Shown here: positions 9,002 through 17,768 of the stretch, one piece after another | Layout of the letters: the number at the start of each line of letters is the position of its first letter | How positions within the stretch are numbered: the stretch's first letter is position 1 | The notes under the pieces: model-generated | What the model was told of the DNA's origin: nothing | Database searches by the model: none | The model's input: only the letters and a program-made list of their open reading frames with translations | Position numbers and translations under genes: made by a program | Source: Hyphomicrobiales bacterium | GTDB lineage: Bacteria; Pseudomonadota; Alphaproteobacteria; Rhizobiales; Beijerinckiaceae | NCBI GenBank assembly: GCA_027489955.1 | Contig: JAIXYZ010000013.1 | Location: forward strand, 1,178,001 to 1,242,000 | Direction: 5' to 3' | DNA: 64,000 bases

Positions 9002-10171
9002 TCAGTTGGCGGAGCCTACCGCCGTCGGCGTCACCATGGCGGCCACGGACTCGTAGCGATCGAGCCGCCGGTCGATCATGCGGTCCAGGCGCCGGTAGAC
9101 TTCCTCCACCGTCGCCCCGCGCATGGCGGCGACGCGGATGGTCTTCTTGCCCTTCTTCACGACCTTCTGGGTCTTTTCGAAGAAGATCGACCGATTGGCG
9201 CGGGCTGCCGCCGGGAACACCGTCGCCGCGTTCTCGCCGGGCTTCGTCCCGGCCAGTTCCAGCAGCTGCCCGGCGCCCTGCGGCCCGAGGAAATGCGGCA
9301 GGTAATACTCGCTCGGCTTCAGGTCGCGGCCGATGCGGAAGCCCACCTCGGCCCGATGGCGCTTCAGCATTTCCGCCGCCATGACGGCCGCCAGGTACGG
9401 CTCGTGCCGCAGGGCCAGGATACGCTCCCGCTCGGAGGCGTCGGGCACGACCGCCTTGTCGTCGACGATGGCGATCTTCTCGGCCTCCTGCGCCAGCCCG
9501 TGCCGCGCGCCGAACGCCTTGACCGTCTCCAGCCACGTGGCCTCGATGAACTGGAACATGCCCGCCGCCGAGGAGGTCGGCGCCTGCGCGTCGGGCACGA
9601 AGGACGATTCCTTGTCCGCCAGCGCCATCAGGTAGACGGGATCGACGTCGGAGGCCGCGGCCGCCCGCACGATCAGCTCCACGATGCGCCGCGGCACGCC
9701 CACGCTGCCGAAGGTCACGGGCTCGTCGGGATTGGCGAGATCCGACAGGTCCGGCACCGGAACGCGCGGCAGATGCGGTGACGGCACCCGCGGAACGGGA
9801 TGGAACCCCTCGAACAGCCCTGCAGCCCGGCCGAGCGGCGAGGGTTCGATTTGCGGCGGGCGGATCATGGCGTCGAGCGCGCTGGCGACCCTGTCGCGCT
9901 TCACGCGCGAAGCATGCTGGAGCACCGGGGCCCGAACCGACGCCTTCGCCTCCTGCACCGGGGCCGTGGCCTGGCTGCAGGTCAGGCCGAGGGCGGCGAT
10001 GCACCAGAGCGCGGTCATGCCGGCGCGCCGGGTGCGTTCCCCCTTGCGGCGGTAGCGGCGGATCGTACGGTCGGCGCGCGGGCCGAGCCAGCGCGGCTCG
10101 GATGCGTGATCACCTTGGGCGCAATGGTCGGGATCGGCTGCGGCATGCGCCGCGGTCGAGGCAGATGTCAT
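9002..10171 (-). CDS. Lytic transglycosylase-like (SLT fold) protein
   Basis: Predicted to cleave peptidoglycan glycan strands. The SLT core contains YLMALADKESSF, where E is the expected catalytic residue, followed by AAGMFQFIEATWL, the usual second motif, and a C-terminal YYLPHFLGPQGA region. Before it come a basic segment, a hydrophobic stretch (TALWCIAALGL) that may be a signal anchor, and a proline-rich linker. The start is uncertain: ATG at 10171 (389 aa) and at 10210 (402 aa) are both possible and neither has a strong ribosome site. Confidence 0.8.
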   Translation of the reverse strand: MTSASTAAHAAADPDHCAQGDHASEPRWLGPRADRTIRRYRRKGERTRRAGMTALWCIAALGLTCSQATAPVQEAKASVRAPVLQHASRVKRDRVASALDAMIRPPQIEPSPLGRAAGLFEGFHPVPRVPSPHLPRVPVPDLSDLANPDEPVTFGSVGVPRRIVELIVRAAAASDVDPVYLMALADKESSFVPDAQAPTSSAAGMFQFIEATWLETVKAFGARHGLAQEAEKIAIVDDKAVVPDASERERILALRHEPYLAAVMAAEMLKRHRAEVGFRIGRDLKPSEYYLPHFLGPQGAGQLLELAGTKPGENAATVFPAAARANRSIFFEKTQKVVKKGKKTIRVAAMRGATVEEVYRRLDRMIDRRLDRYESVAAMVTPTAVGSAN

Positions 10172-10347
10172 AAGGCGGGATCCCGATTTCGGCTGGATCA
10201 CGCCCCCCATGAGTCCGGCTTCTGGCTGCCGGATGTGGCGAGATTACGAACGCAGCGGCATGTTCCATCCTGCGGCAACCGGCCGCGCTGGCGAAGCGGA
10301 CGAGGCTTCTGTAGCGCTTGGCGCGACCGATAAGGGACAGGCCGGCC

Positions 10348-10542
10348 ATGAACTCCATCCGTAAGATCGCCCTCGCGGACGCCGCGCGCTGGACGCTGAC
10401 CATGGCGGCCGGGATCGCCGTCGGCTTTGCCGCCGCCCGCATCCACGGCGTGGAAGGGGCCGGTACGAAGGCGCTCGTGCTGTTCGCGGCCATCGCCGCC
10501 GACTTCGCCTACCTCCGTTACGTCAAGCGCAAGGCCGCCTGA
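10348..10542 (+). CDS. Small two-helix membrane protein
   Basis: A 64-aa product beginning MNSIRKIALAD with two predicted membrane helices (about 15-33 and 41-58) and a basic end (RYVKRKAA). An earlier TTG in frame at 10318 would add ten residues; the ATG is more likely. I recognise no named family. It lies just before another tiny membrane protein on the same strand. Confidence 0.6.
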   Translation: MNSIRKIALADAARWTLTMAAGIAVGFAAARIHGVEGAGTKALVLFAAIAADFAYLRYVKRKAA

Positions 10543-10640
10543 CGGAACGAAACGGCACGACCCGCGTTTCACCGGCGTCGCTGAGGCGACCGCCGCAGCC
10601 ATCGTCGGCTCCGGCGAACCGAAACGGGGCGAAACATTCC

Positions 10641-10790
10641 ATGCCACGCAATGTTCTTTTTGCCATCATCGGCGCGCTCGTCGTCGCGACGGGAGTCCTC
10701 GGTTACCACCTCTATCAGGAGCGCAAGCAGCCTGATGGCGTCCAGATCAGCATCGGATCGCGCGGCATTTCCGTCGAAGAGAAGAAGTGA
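10641..10790 (+). CDS. Small single-span membrane protein (49 aa)
   Basis: MPRNVLFAIIGALVVATGVL is an N-terminal membrane helix, followed by GYHLYQERKQPDGVQISIG and an acidic/basic end (SVEEKK). This layout resembles short membrane proteins that I recall from Hyphomicrobiales, of unknown role. The stop TGA (10788-10790) is directly back to back with the stop of the convergent DHFR-like gene. The ribosome site is weak. Confidence 0.6.
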   Translation: MPRNVLFAIIGALVVATGVLGYHLYQERKQPDGVQISIGSRGISVEEKK

Positions 10791-11348
10791 TCACGCGGCG
10801 CCCTGGTCGCGCTCCCAGATGCGGAGCGTGACCGGGGCGACGGGATCGAGCAGGATTTCAGGGCCGGCCACCAGCCCTCGCGCTCCCAGCACAGCCTCGG
10901 CTGCCTGGCCGCCATCGCATGCCGAGAACAGCCGGCGCCCTGCGCCGACATGCACGCCCGGCGCCCGCGAGAGGTGGAAGGCGGCGTAGCCGATCTCCAG
11001 GAACAGATCGAACACCCCCTGCCCGCCCGGAACCGCCACGCGCCCGCCGGACGGCAACAGCCTTTCGGCCGCCTGCGCCCATGGCATCCGCGCCGGGTTC
11101 CACCAGACGGCATCGTCCTTCGCATCCAGCCCGCCGGCGGACGAGGAGACCACCACGCGGCGGCGGCCCCGGACGTTCGGGTTCGCCTCGTGCCCGAGGC
11201 GGCCCAGGACCACGATATCGGCGGCGTCCAGCCCGGCCTGGAAATAGGCCCAGTCGGCATCGTTCATGAGCGCACGCGGCGTCACGCCGCTCGCGTCGGC
11301 GATCATGTCGTCTACGGAAACAATGGCGTAGCCGTGGATGGCGATCAT
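10791..11348 (-). CDS. DHFR-fold / RibD C-terminal-like protein
   Basis: A 185-aa protein whose pattern fits the dihydrofolate reductase superfamily (RibD C-terminal domain). It has a first strand and loop resembling SxDGxIA (IVSVDDMIAD), VVLGRL, then PGGQGVFDLFLEIG and VGAGRRLF, which match the NADPH-binding second half. The frame is open to 11375, but that end lies in the terminator of the upstream gene, so I use the ATG at 11348. The reaction is unknown. Folate or flavin reduction is possible; standard DHFR signatures are incomplete. Confidence 0.6.
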   Translation of the reverse strand: MIAIHGYAIVSVDDMIADASGVTPRALMNDADWAYFQAGLDAADIVVLGRLGHEANPNVRGRRRVVVSSSAGGLDAKDDAVWWNPARMPWAQAAERLLPSGGRVAVPGGQGVFDLFLEIGYAAFHLSRAPGVHVGAGRRLFSACDGGQAAEAVLGARGLVAGPEILLDPVAPVTLRIWERDQGAA

Positions 11349-11357
11349 GAGCTCATG

Positions 11358-11391
11358 AAAAAGCCGGGCAGCCATCGGGCCGCCCGGCCTT
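11358..11391 (-). terminator. Rho-independent terminator of the BMP protein gene
   Basis: On the minus strand GCCGGGC (11388-11382) and GCCCGGC (11369-11363) form a 7-bp GC stem with a 12-nt loop, followed by TTTTT at 11362-11358. It lies 25 nt past the stop of the BMP gene. Confidence 0.8.
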
Positions 11392-11415
11392 TGTCCTGTC
11401 GGAGGCGCTCCGGGA

Positions 11416-12489
11416 CTATTGCGGAACCTTGTCCTCGATGCCCTTCACATAGAAGTTCATCGAGAGGATCTGCTCGTCCGACAGCGACTTTCCGCCCTTG
11501 CACTCGATCTCCTTGCCGTCCTGCCCGAGAACGGGGCACTTGAAGGGATTGAGCGCGCCGGACTTGATCGCCGCCTCGGTGTCCTGAGCCAGCTTCTTCA
11601 CGTCGTCGGGCATGTTCTTGTAGGGCGCCATCACCACCATGCCGGTGTCCAGGCCGCCCCACGTATCGATGGACTCCCACTTGCCGTCCAGCGCCGCGCG
11701 CACGCGCGACACGTAATAGCCGGACCAGTCGTCGATGATCGCCGTGAGCTGCGCCTTGGGCGCGAAGCGCTCCATGTCGGACGCCTGGCCGAAGCCGAGC
11801 TTGCCGCGCTGCTCCGCGGTCTGGAGCGGGGCCGGGCTGTCCGTATGCTGAGCGATGATGTCCACGCCCTGGTCAAGCAGCGCCTTGGCGGCGTCCGATT
11901 CCTTGCCGGGGTCGAACCAGGTGTTCGCCCAGACGATCTTGATCTTCACGTTCGGGTTCACCGACTGCGCGCCGAGGAAGTACGAGTTGATGCCCGCGAT
12001 CACCTCGGGGATCGGATAGGCGCCCACATAGCCGATGACGTTGGACTTGGTCATCTTCCCGGCGATCTGCCCGATGATATAGCGGCCCTCGTGGAACTTC
12101 GCCGCGTAGGTCGCGAGGTTCTTCTCGCGCAGGTAGCCGGTGGCGTGTTCGAACCTCACGTCCGGGTACTTCTTGGCGACCTTCACCGTCGGGTTCATGA
12201 AGCCGAACGACGTCGTGAAGATCAGCTTGTGGCCCGTGCGGACGAGCTGCTCGATGGGGCGCTCCGCGTCCGTCTCGGACACGCTCTCCACGAACGTCGT
12301 CTCGACGCGGCTGCCGAATTCCTTCTCGATGGCCTTGCGGCCCTGGTCGTGCTGGTAGCTCCAGCCGTGATCGCCCACGGGCCCGACATAGATGAAGCCG
12401 ATCTTCAGCTTCTCCTGCGCCATGGCGGCGCCGCTGGCGCCCGCCAGGACGACCGCGGCCGCGGCCGCGGCGAGAATGGAACGATACAT
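11416..12489 (-). CDS. BMP-family ABC substrate-binding protein (purine/nucleoside type)
   Basis: A 357-aa periplasmic binding protein with a signal peptide (about 1-24, ending AAMA). It has the basic-membrane-protein fold cues: IGFIYVGPVGDHGWSYQHDQ, FTTSFGFMNPTVKVA, EHATGYL, IGYVGAYPIPEVIAGINSY and DVIAQHTDSPAP. Related proteins bind purines, nucleosides or similar bases. No permease or ATPase gene is next to it, so its transporter must be encoded elsewhere or be shared. It lacks the lipobox cysteine of the Gram-positive members. A clear terminator follows. Confidence 0.93.
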   Translation of the reverse strand: MYRSILAAAAAAVVLAGASGAAMAQEKLKIGFIYVGPVGDHGWSYQHDQGRKAIEKEFGSRVETTFVESVSETDAERPIEQLVRTGHKLIFTTSFGFMNPTVKVAKKYPDVRFEHATGYLREKNLATYAAKFHEGRYIIGQIAGKMTKSNVIGYVGAYPIPEVIAGINSYFLGAQSVNPNVKIKIVWANTWFDPGKESDAAKALLDQGVDIIAQHTDSPAPLQTAEQRGKLGFGQASDMERFAPKAQLTAIIDDWSGYYVSRVRAALDGKWESIDTWGGLDTGMVVMAPYKNMPDDVKKLAQDTEAAIKSGALNPFKCPVLGQDGKEIECKGGKSLSDEQILSMNFYVKGIEDKVPQ

Positions 12490-12612
12490 GGAGGTCTCCC
12501 GGTTATGCGCGCGCGGCCGACGCCGCCCGCCTTTCCGCAGGAGACTAGAGCGGCTTCCGCGCCCCGCGCCAGTGCGGAGTTTCGGCAGCCACTGCCAAAT
12601 TTGTGATCAGCT

Positions 12613-14979
12613 TTACTGGCGGCCCACGAAAGTCGCGGCGCCGCTGTAACCGCCGCCGCCGCTGAACGTGATCATGCCGCCGACCTCGCCCACCGGGCCG
12701 GCCACCCCGCGGAAGAAGGCCCCGGTGAGATCGCCGCTGGCGGTCGGCCCGATGACCGAGTTCAGCGTGCCGACGAAGAAGGGCGAGCCGCCCGCCAGCG
12801 TCAGGTAGCCGGCATAGCCGCGCCCATCCAGGAGCGGGATCGAGAACGTCCCGGTCTGGGCGCCGAAGTCCACGGTCTGCGTGAACTGACCGGCCGCCAC
12901 ATACTGGTTGCCGCTGGCCGCGAACGTGCCGATGACGTGGCCGTTGAAGGTCGCCGTGCCGACCGTCGGAACCTCCGAGGGCGAGGGCAGGACGCCGGTG
13001 ACCCACGTGCCGAGATGGATACGGTCGCGGTATTCGGTGCCCGACACGGTGCGGGAATTCTCCTGCGCCCAGAAGCCCCAGCGGGTGTAGGCGCAATCGC
13101 AGAATGTGACGCCCGAGAACTGCCCGGCCGGCTGCACGGCGCCCGACGACACGAAGGCCGAGCGGTCCGACAGGACGGGCGTGCCGTTCACCTCGGTCAG
13201 GTACACCGCGGCGGGCCCCGACGGGCCGCCCGCATTGTTGGCCACCCCTTCCCGGCCGCCGAAGATGTCGTAGTCGACATATGTCGACCGCGCCGGCAGG
13301 CCGGGATCGTAATTGCCCATCTGGATCTGGATGTCGTCGAGCCCTCCCGCCGGCGTCGCCGTCATCCGGTCGGCGGACAGGAACATGTTGAGCTGCGCCC
13401 GCGAATCGGTAGGGTCGAGAAGCAGGAAGGCCGAGCCGGAGATCGGCACCGGCGCCTCGATATGGGTGTCGAGCGGCACGTTCAGCGTGTGCACCATGCC
13501 CGCAGCAAAGCCGATATTGGCGACGGATGGGCGGTTCGTCCCCAGGCCCGCCGGCGTCGAAACCCGGGTGAAGTTCTGCGCATAGCTGTAATTGCTGGAG
13601 ACGCCGCCGCCGCCCGGCCGCTGGAAGGCGGTGTCGGCCTGCACGCCCTGGTCGTCGCGATAGTCCTGGTTGACCGTCAGCGCCGTCGGCAGGAGCTGGG
13701 CATCGACCGTCTCCAGCCCCGGCACCGAGGCGACGCTGCCATTGGCGCGGCCCATGGAGATGTTGGCGGCCCGGCGGGTGAAGTGGCGGAAGCCGCCGGT
13801 GAAGTAGAAGCCCGTGCCTGCGCCGCTGCCCGCCGTGTCGACGAAGGCGCCGGTCATGACCATGAAATTCGACGTCTGCAGCGCCCCGTCGCCGTTGATG
13901 CCGAGCGCCGCCTGCAGGACGCGCGCGGGCTGCGTCTCGCGCCCGTTCGTGCCGGCGCCGGGATTGCGGTAGCCGAAGATCGGCGAGACGTAGACCGGGC
14001 CGCTCGCGACCGCCGTGCCGAGCACGTAGGGGATGGTCGACGACAGCGAGGGATCGATGTCCGTCGTCAGCGCGAAGGCTTCGCCCGGCGGCGGGCTTAC
14101 GGGTGGCGGCGGCGGCGGCGGGAAGCTCGCGGCGTCGTTGCCGCCGGGCGCCTGCTGGATGATCTGGTTCGTCTGGGCGATGACGGTGTTGGTCGGCGGG
14201 GTCGTGGCGACCGGCGTCTTCGCCACGGTCTGTCCCTGGACCTCGACGATGGCCTGGGGCGGCACGTTCCCGTTCGCCTGGCCGACATTGTTGCGGGTGA
14301 CCGCCGTCTCGGTCGGCCGGTTGCCCGCGCCGCCGCTCTGCCCGCGCGAGCTGGTGAGCTGGCCGTTGATCGCGTCCAGATCGGCCTGCGTGACCTTGAC
14401 CGGCCCTTGCGGGCCCTGCCCGATCGGGATCGTAATCGAGAAGCCGGGCCGCCGGATGATTTCCACCTGGCCGGACGCGTTCACCTCGATCCGCCCGAAA
14501 TGGTTGATCGCCCGCGTGCCCTGCCCGCCATGGGTGATGGTGGCGACGCCGCCGCGGATGCCGAGCGTGGTGGTCGGCGTGCGCACGGTGGCCCCGCCAT
14601 TGTGGCTGACCTGGCCGCCCACGAAGCGCATGGCGCCCCGCCCCAGCGTCGCCACCATGCTGCCCGTGCCCGTGGCCGGATTGAACACGAACTCGTCGAT
14701 CACGAGGTCGCTGTTGGGGCCGATGCTCAGCGTCGTCTTGTCGACGAAGATGAGCTGGACCGAGCCCGCGCCCGACGTTTGGATGCGCTCGCTGCGGATG
14801 ACCTGCTGGCCGAGCTCGATGACCTTCGTGCCCGCGCCGGGCTTGGTGGACAGGGCCGCCGGATTGACGGCGCCGGCCGCGCCCACGGGCTGGCCCTGGG
14901 CCAGGGCAGGCACGGCCATCATGGCAGCGGCCGAGATGCCGAGGGCAAGGAGCCGTGCGGTCGCGTGCGTCGGAGCCAT
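12613..14979 (-). CDS. Secreted FecR-domain protein with C-terminal TbpB-like barrel
   Basis: A 788-aa exported protein with a signal peptide (cleavage near VPALA-QGQ) and no lipobox. Residues about 50-190 form a FecR-type domain (VIRSERIQT, LIFVDKTTLSIGPNSDLVID, RTPTTTLGIRGG). It is not a membrane anti-sigma sensor. A proline-rich linker (about 290-310) leads to a long beta-rich body. The last ~125 residues (HLGTWVTG, GTATFNGHVIGTFA, VDFGAQTGTFSI, GAFFRG...GEVGGMITF, ATFVGRQ) follow the pattern of the TbpB/HpuA-type C-terminal barrel carried by Slam-exported proteins. It starts 13 bp after the TPR/barrel gene and so shares its operon. Probable role: a surface or secreted adhesin or binding protein. 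The FecR call is firm; the TbpB-like call is by pattern only. Confidence 0.75.
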   Translation of the reverse strand: MAPTHATARLLALGISAAAMMAVPALAQGQPVGAAGAVNPAALSTKPGAGTKVIELGQQVIRSERIQTSGAGSVQLIFVDKTTLSIGPNSDLVIDEFVFNPATGTGSMVATLGRGAMRFVGGQVSHNGGATVRTPTTTLGIRGGVATITHGGQGTRAINHFGRIEVNASGQVEIIRRPGFSITIPIGQGPQGPVKVTQADLDAINGQLTSSRGQSGGAGNRPTETAVTRNNVGQANGNVPPQAIVEVQGQTVAKTPVATTPPTNTVIAQTNQIIQQAPGGNDAASFPPPPPPPVSPPPGEAFALTTDIDPSLSSTIPYVLGTAVASGPVYVSPIFGYRNPGAGTNGRETQPARVLQAALGINGDGALQTSNFMVMTGAFVDTAGSGAGTGFYFTGGFRHFTRRAANISMGRANGSVASVPGLETVDAQLLPTALTVNQDYRDDQGVQADTAFQRPGGGGVSSNYSYAQNFTRVSTPAGLGTNRPSVANIGFAAGMVHTLNVPLDTHIEAPVPISGSAFLLLDPTDSRAQLNMFLSADRMTATPAGGLDDIQIQMGNYDPGLPARSTYVDYDIFGGREGVANNAGGPSGPAAVYLTEVNGTPVLSDRSAFVSSGAVQPAGQFSGVTFCDCAYTRWGFWAQENSRTVSGTEYRDRIHLGTWVTGVLPSPSEVPTVGTATFNGHVIGTFAASGNQYVAAGQFTQTVDFGAQTGTFSIPLLDGRGYAGYLTLAGGSPFFVGTLNSVIGPTASGDLTGAFFRGVAGPVGEVGGMITFSGGGGYSGAATFVGRQ

Positions 14980-14992
14980 GCCGGGCCTCCCC

Positions 14993-16447
14993 TCAGAACC
15001 GCAGCGTCGGTCCGAACAGGACCGACAGGTTGCGGGTATCGAAATTGCGGATGTTGGAATCGACCTTGGTGTAGAGCACCTGCGCCGAAAGGCCGGCGAG
15101 GTCCGTCAGCGGCGCGTCCAAAAGCACGCCCGCGCGGATTTCCGTGTCCTCGCGGCGCACGTTGGGGTCGATCACGAAATTGGGCGCCTCGTAGGACGTG
15201 CGCGAGAACCCGAACGAGGGCGACACCGTCCAGCGGCGGGTGATCCCGGCGAAGGGGGCCTCGAACTCGTAAGGAAAGCTCAGGTCAGCCACGAACTGGT
15301 CGAACGTGTAATAGGCGAACCGCGCCTCGGCCCGGTTGAACGCCACCTTGCCCTGCCAGCGCAGCCGGTCAAACAGCGCACCCGACCCCTGCACATAGGC
15401 GGACACGAAGGTCCCCGTCTGCTCCGGCGCGCCGCGATAGTCGCTCGAGGACTGGTAGACGCGGTTGCGCACCTCGACGCCCGGCTCGATCACCGACAGG
15501 CCGACCGGGAAGGACAGCAGGACGCCGCCTCCCCACGACCCGAGATAGGGTGCATCGCCGAGGGCGACCGAGGTGAACGTCGCGTACGGCTTGATCGCCG
15601 AGCCCATCCAGGCGTCCGGCATGAGGGCCAGGCGCGGGCCCAGATTGACCTCCACCAGCCCCGTATTGAGGCGGGCAAAGCGATGCTGCGCCGAATAATA
15701 CCCGATCACCGACGTCTCGAACGCGTCGCCGCGCTGGTTGCCGAAATCGTAGACGTGCCGGAAGCCCGCCAGCGCGAAGGTGTTCCAGTCCGGCCGCTTG
15801 CGGAATTGCTGGTTCAGCACCGCATCGAAGCCGAGGGCGCGGATGGACAGGGAATTCGGCCCGGCATTGGCGTTGGTCTGGTAGCGCAGGCCGGCCTGCG
15901 CGAAGCCGCTCCACTGCGCCGGCTTCAACCGACGGTCGATCTCCGAGAGGAAGGCGTTGACCCGGTTCCGGACATCGGACGGCACGTCCGGACCGGTGAT
16001 CGCGGTCGTGAAGTAGGACCGCGCCATCTCGAAGGAGCCGAGCCGGAAATACAGGACGCCGAGTTCCAGGCGCACCCGCGGCAGGTCCGGATTGTAGAAG
16101 ACCATCCGCTCCAGCGCGCCGATGGCGGCTTCGTAGTCCCCGACCGCGGTCGCCGCTTCGGCGAACTGGAACGCCGCGTCCAGATCCGCCGGGTTCAGGA
16201 GATTGCGCTGGAACAGGGCTTCGTAGCGCGCCTTGGCTTCGTTTCCGGCGGCGGGGCTGGGGCCGCCCTGTGCCAGCGCGGCGGATGGCAGGACAGCGAC
16301 CGACAGGGCGGCGGCGAGGCCGAAGGCCATGACGGAGCGCGCGCGCTGAGGCAGCGCGAACGCAAGACGCGACACGAGGAACACAAACGACACGACGCCC
16401 ACCCAACCCGTCAACGCGCACACGCAGTCGTCGTGGTCTTTCGCCAC
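14993..16447 (-). CDS. TPR plus outer-membrane beta-barrel protein, Slam-like
   Basis: Up to 484 aa. After a signal sequence (cleavage near PSAALA-QGG) come TPR-like helices (about 75-165: ALFQRNLLNPADLDAAF, YEAAIGALERMVFYNPDLP, VRLELGVLYFRLG). From WSGFAQAGLRYQTNANAG to the final residue alternating polar/hydrophobic strands suggest a barrel, ending in LFGPTLRF with the terminal Phe typical of BAM substrates. This TPR-then-barrel plan with a YxxNxNxGP first strand is that of Slam (DUF560) surface-export proteins. The GTG at 16447 and the ATG at 16330 are both possible starts; the ATG gives a standard signal peptide. It is first in an operon with the FecR/TbpB-like gene, its likely cargo. Confidence 0.72.
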   Translation of the reverse strand: MAKDHDDCVCALTGWVGVVSFVFLVSRLAFALPQRARSVMAFGLAAALSVAVLPSAALAQGGPSPAAGNEAKARYEALFQRNLLNPADLDAAFQFAEAATAVGDYEAAIGALERMVFYNPDLPRVRLELGVLYFRLGSFEMARSYFTTAITGPDVPSDVRNRVNAFLSEIDRRLKPAQWSGFAQAGLRYQTNANAGPNSLSIRALGFDAVLNQQFRKRPDWNTFALAGFRHVYDFGNQRGDAFETSVIGYYSAQHRFARLNTGLVEVNLGPRLALMPDAWMGSAIKPYATFTSVALGDAPYLGSWGGGVLLSFPVGLSVIEPGVEVRNRVYQSSSDYRGAPEQTGTFVSAYVQGSGALFDRLRWQGKVAFNRAEARFAYYTFDQFVADLSFPYEFEAPFAGITRRWTVSPSFGFSRTSYEAPNFVIDPNVRREDTEIRAGVLLDAPLTDLAGLSAQVLYTKVDSNIRNFDTRNLSVLFGPTLRF

Positions 16448-16538
16448 ACCTCAGGCCGCCTTGGGAGAAAGTCCCGCGGCCCTGGGCCGATCGTCCTTGC
16501 GTTTCAGGGCTTTATCCCAACGCGGGTGCGAGGGAGAG

Positions 16539-17240
16539 TCAACAACCGGCGGGCGACGTGCCGGCGGAATCCGCGCTTGCGTGTGCCGGATGCCACAGAA
16601 TCCGGCTGATTCCGAGCCCGATGGCGGCTCCTGCGGCCTGGGCGAGGATGAAGGCGGGCGCGTCTGCCGGCGCGATGCCGGCGAAGGTCGCGGTCAGGGA
16701 TCGGGCAATGGTCACCGCCGGATTTGCGAAGCTGGTCGATGCCGTGAACCAGTAGGCCGCGACGATGTAGAGCCCCACCAGCACGGCGACCCTGCCGGCA
16801 GGCTTGCCCGCACTTCCCAGCACGACGAGGATGAGGCCTGCCGTGGCGACCGCCTCCGACACCCATTGCCCTAAGCCGGTGCGCGCGGTTCCGGATGTCT
16901 GGATCGCCGGCAAGTCGAACATGACGTGCGCCAGCAGCACACCCGCGACCGCCCCCGTTACCTGCGCCGCCGCATAGGCTGCCGCCTCGAGGGGACGCAG
17001 GCTGCCCGTGACGGCGGCGACGGCCGACACCGCCGGATTGAGGTGGGCGCCGGAGAGCGGACCGAACAGCGTGATCAGGACGACAAGCATGGCGCCGGTG
17101 GCGATGGAATTGGCCAGGAGCGCCAGCGCGACGCTGCCGCCCGCAAGCCGCTCCGCCATGACGCCCGACCCGACGATCGCCGCGAGCAGCAGCGCGGTCG
17201 CGATCGCCTCGGCGGCCAGCCTGCGGCCCGGCGCTGTCAC
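16539..17240 (-). CDS. aqpS: Aquaglyceroporin of the arsenic operon (AqpS-type)
   Basis: A 233-aa MIP channel with six membrane segments and two NPA motifs (GAHLNPAVS and SFANPAVT). In rhizobia AqpS lets arsenite, made inside the cell from arsenate, leave down its gradient, replacing an arsenite pump. The GTG start at 17240 overlaps the arsC stop (GTGA), which implies translational coupling, so I reject the longer frame to 17438 that runs inside arsC. Together with arsR and arsC it matches the arsR-aqpS-arsC gene set of Sinorhizobium, in another order. Confidence 0.9.
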   Translation of the reverse strand: MTAPGRRLAAEAIATALLLAAIVGSGVMAERLAGGSVALALLANSIATGAMLVVLITLFGPLSGAHLNPAVSAVAAVTGSLRPLEAAAYAAAQVTGAVAGVLLAHVMFDLPAIQTSGTARTGLGQWVSEAVATAGLILVVLGSAGKPAGRVAVLVGLYIVAAYWFTASTSFANPAVTIARSLTATFAGIAPADAPAFILAQAAGAAIGLGISRILWHPAHASADSAGTSPAGC

Positions 17241-17758
17241 GGCCGCGGGCCTGACGTTGCGCCTTCCATCGAGCCGATATCGCGCAACCGGCCCGTCAGC
17301 GCCATGCGGTCCAGCGAGGTCAGCGGCAGCGCGACGAAGGCCGCGATGCGCCTGTGCATGTACCGGAAGGCCTCGAGAAAGGCAGCGGCCTTCTCGGCCT
17401 CGGTGCCCTCGACGGCCGCGGGATCGGGAATGCCCCAATGGGCCGTCATCGGCCTGCCCGGCCAGACCGGGCAGGATTCGCCGGCGGCGCTGTCGCAGAC
17501 GGTGAAGACGAAATCCATGACCTGCGCGCTCTCGCCCGCGAACTCATCCCAGCTCTTCGAGCGCAGCCCGTCGACCGGATATCCGGACCGGGTCAGCACC
17601 TGGATCGCCAGGGGATTGACCGTGCCCTTGGGCTGGCTGCCGGCGGAAAAGGCCGTGAAGCGACCCGCACCGTCGCGCCGCAGGATGCCCTCCGCGATGA
17701 TCGATCGCGCGGTGTTGCCGGTGCAGAGGAAGAGGACGTTGAAGGGTGAGGCGGTCAC
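17237..17758 (-). CDS. arsC: Arsenate reductase, low-molecular-weight phosphatase family
   Basis: A 173-aa enzyme reducing arsenate to arsenite. The N-terminal phosphatase loop is VLFLCTGNTARS (C-x5-R), and two further cysteines lie in CDSAAGESCPVWPG, consistent with a thioredoxin-type relay. The GTG start at 17758 is 10 nt after the arsR stop and gives the expected beginning (TASPFNVLFLC). The frame is open upstream to 17869, but that part overlaps arsR. The end overlaps aqpS by 4 nt. Confidence 0.92.
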   Translation of the reverse strand: MTASPFNVLFLCTGNTARSIIAEGILRRDGAGRFTAFSAGSQPKGTVNPLAIQVLTRSGYPVDGLRSKSWDEFAGESAQVMDFVFTVCDSAAGESCPVWPGRPMTAHWGIPDPAAVEGTEAEKAAAFLEAFRYMHRRIAAFVALPLTSLDRMALTGRLRDIGSMEGATSGPRP

Positions 17759-17768
17759 GGCGGGGCTC

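Noticed and set aside
12500-12612. Promoter or purine operator before the BMP protein gene
   Set aside because: No recognisable -35/-10 pair or known purine-repressor palindrome could be supported.
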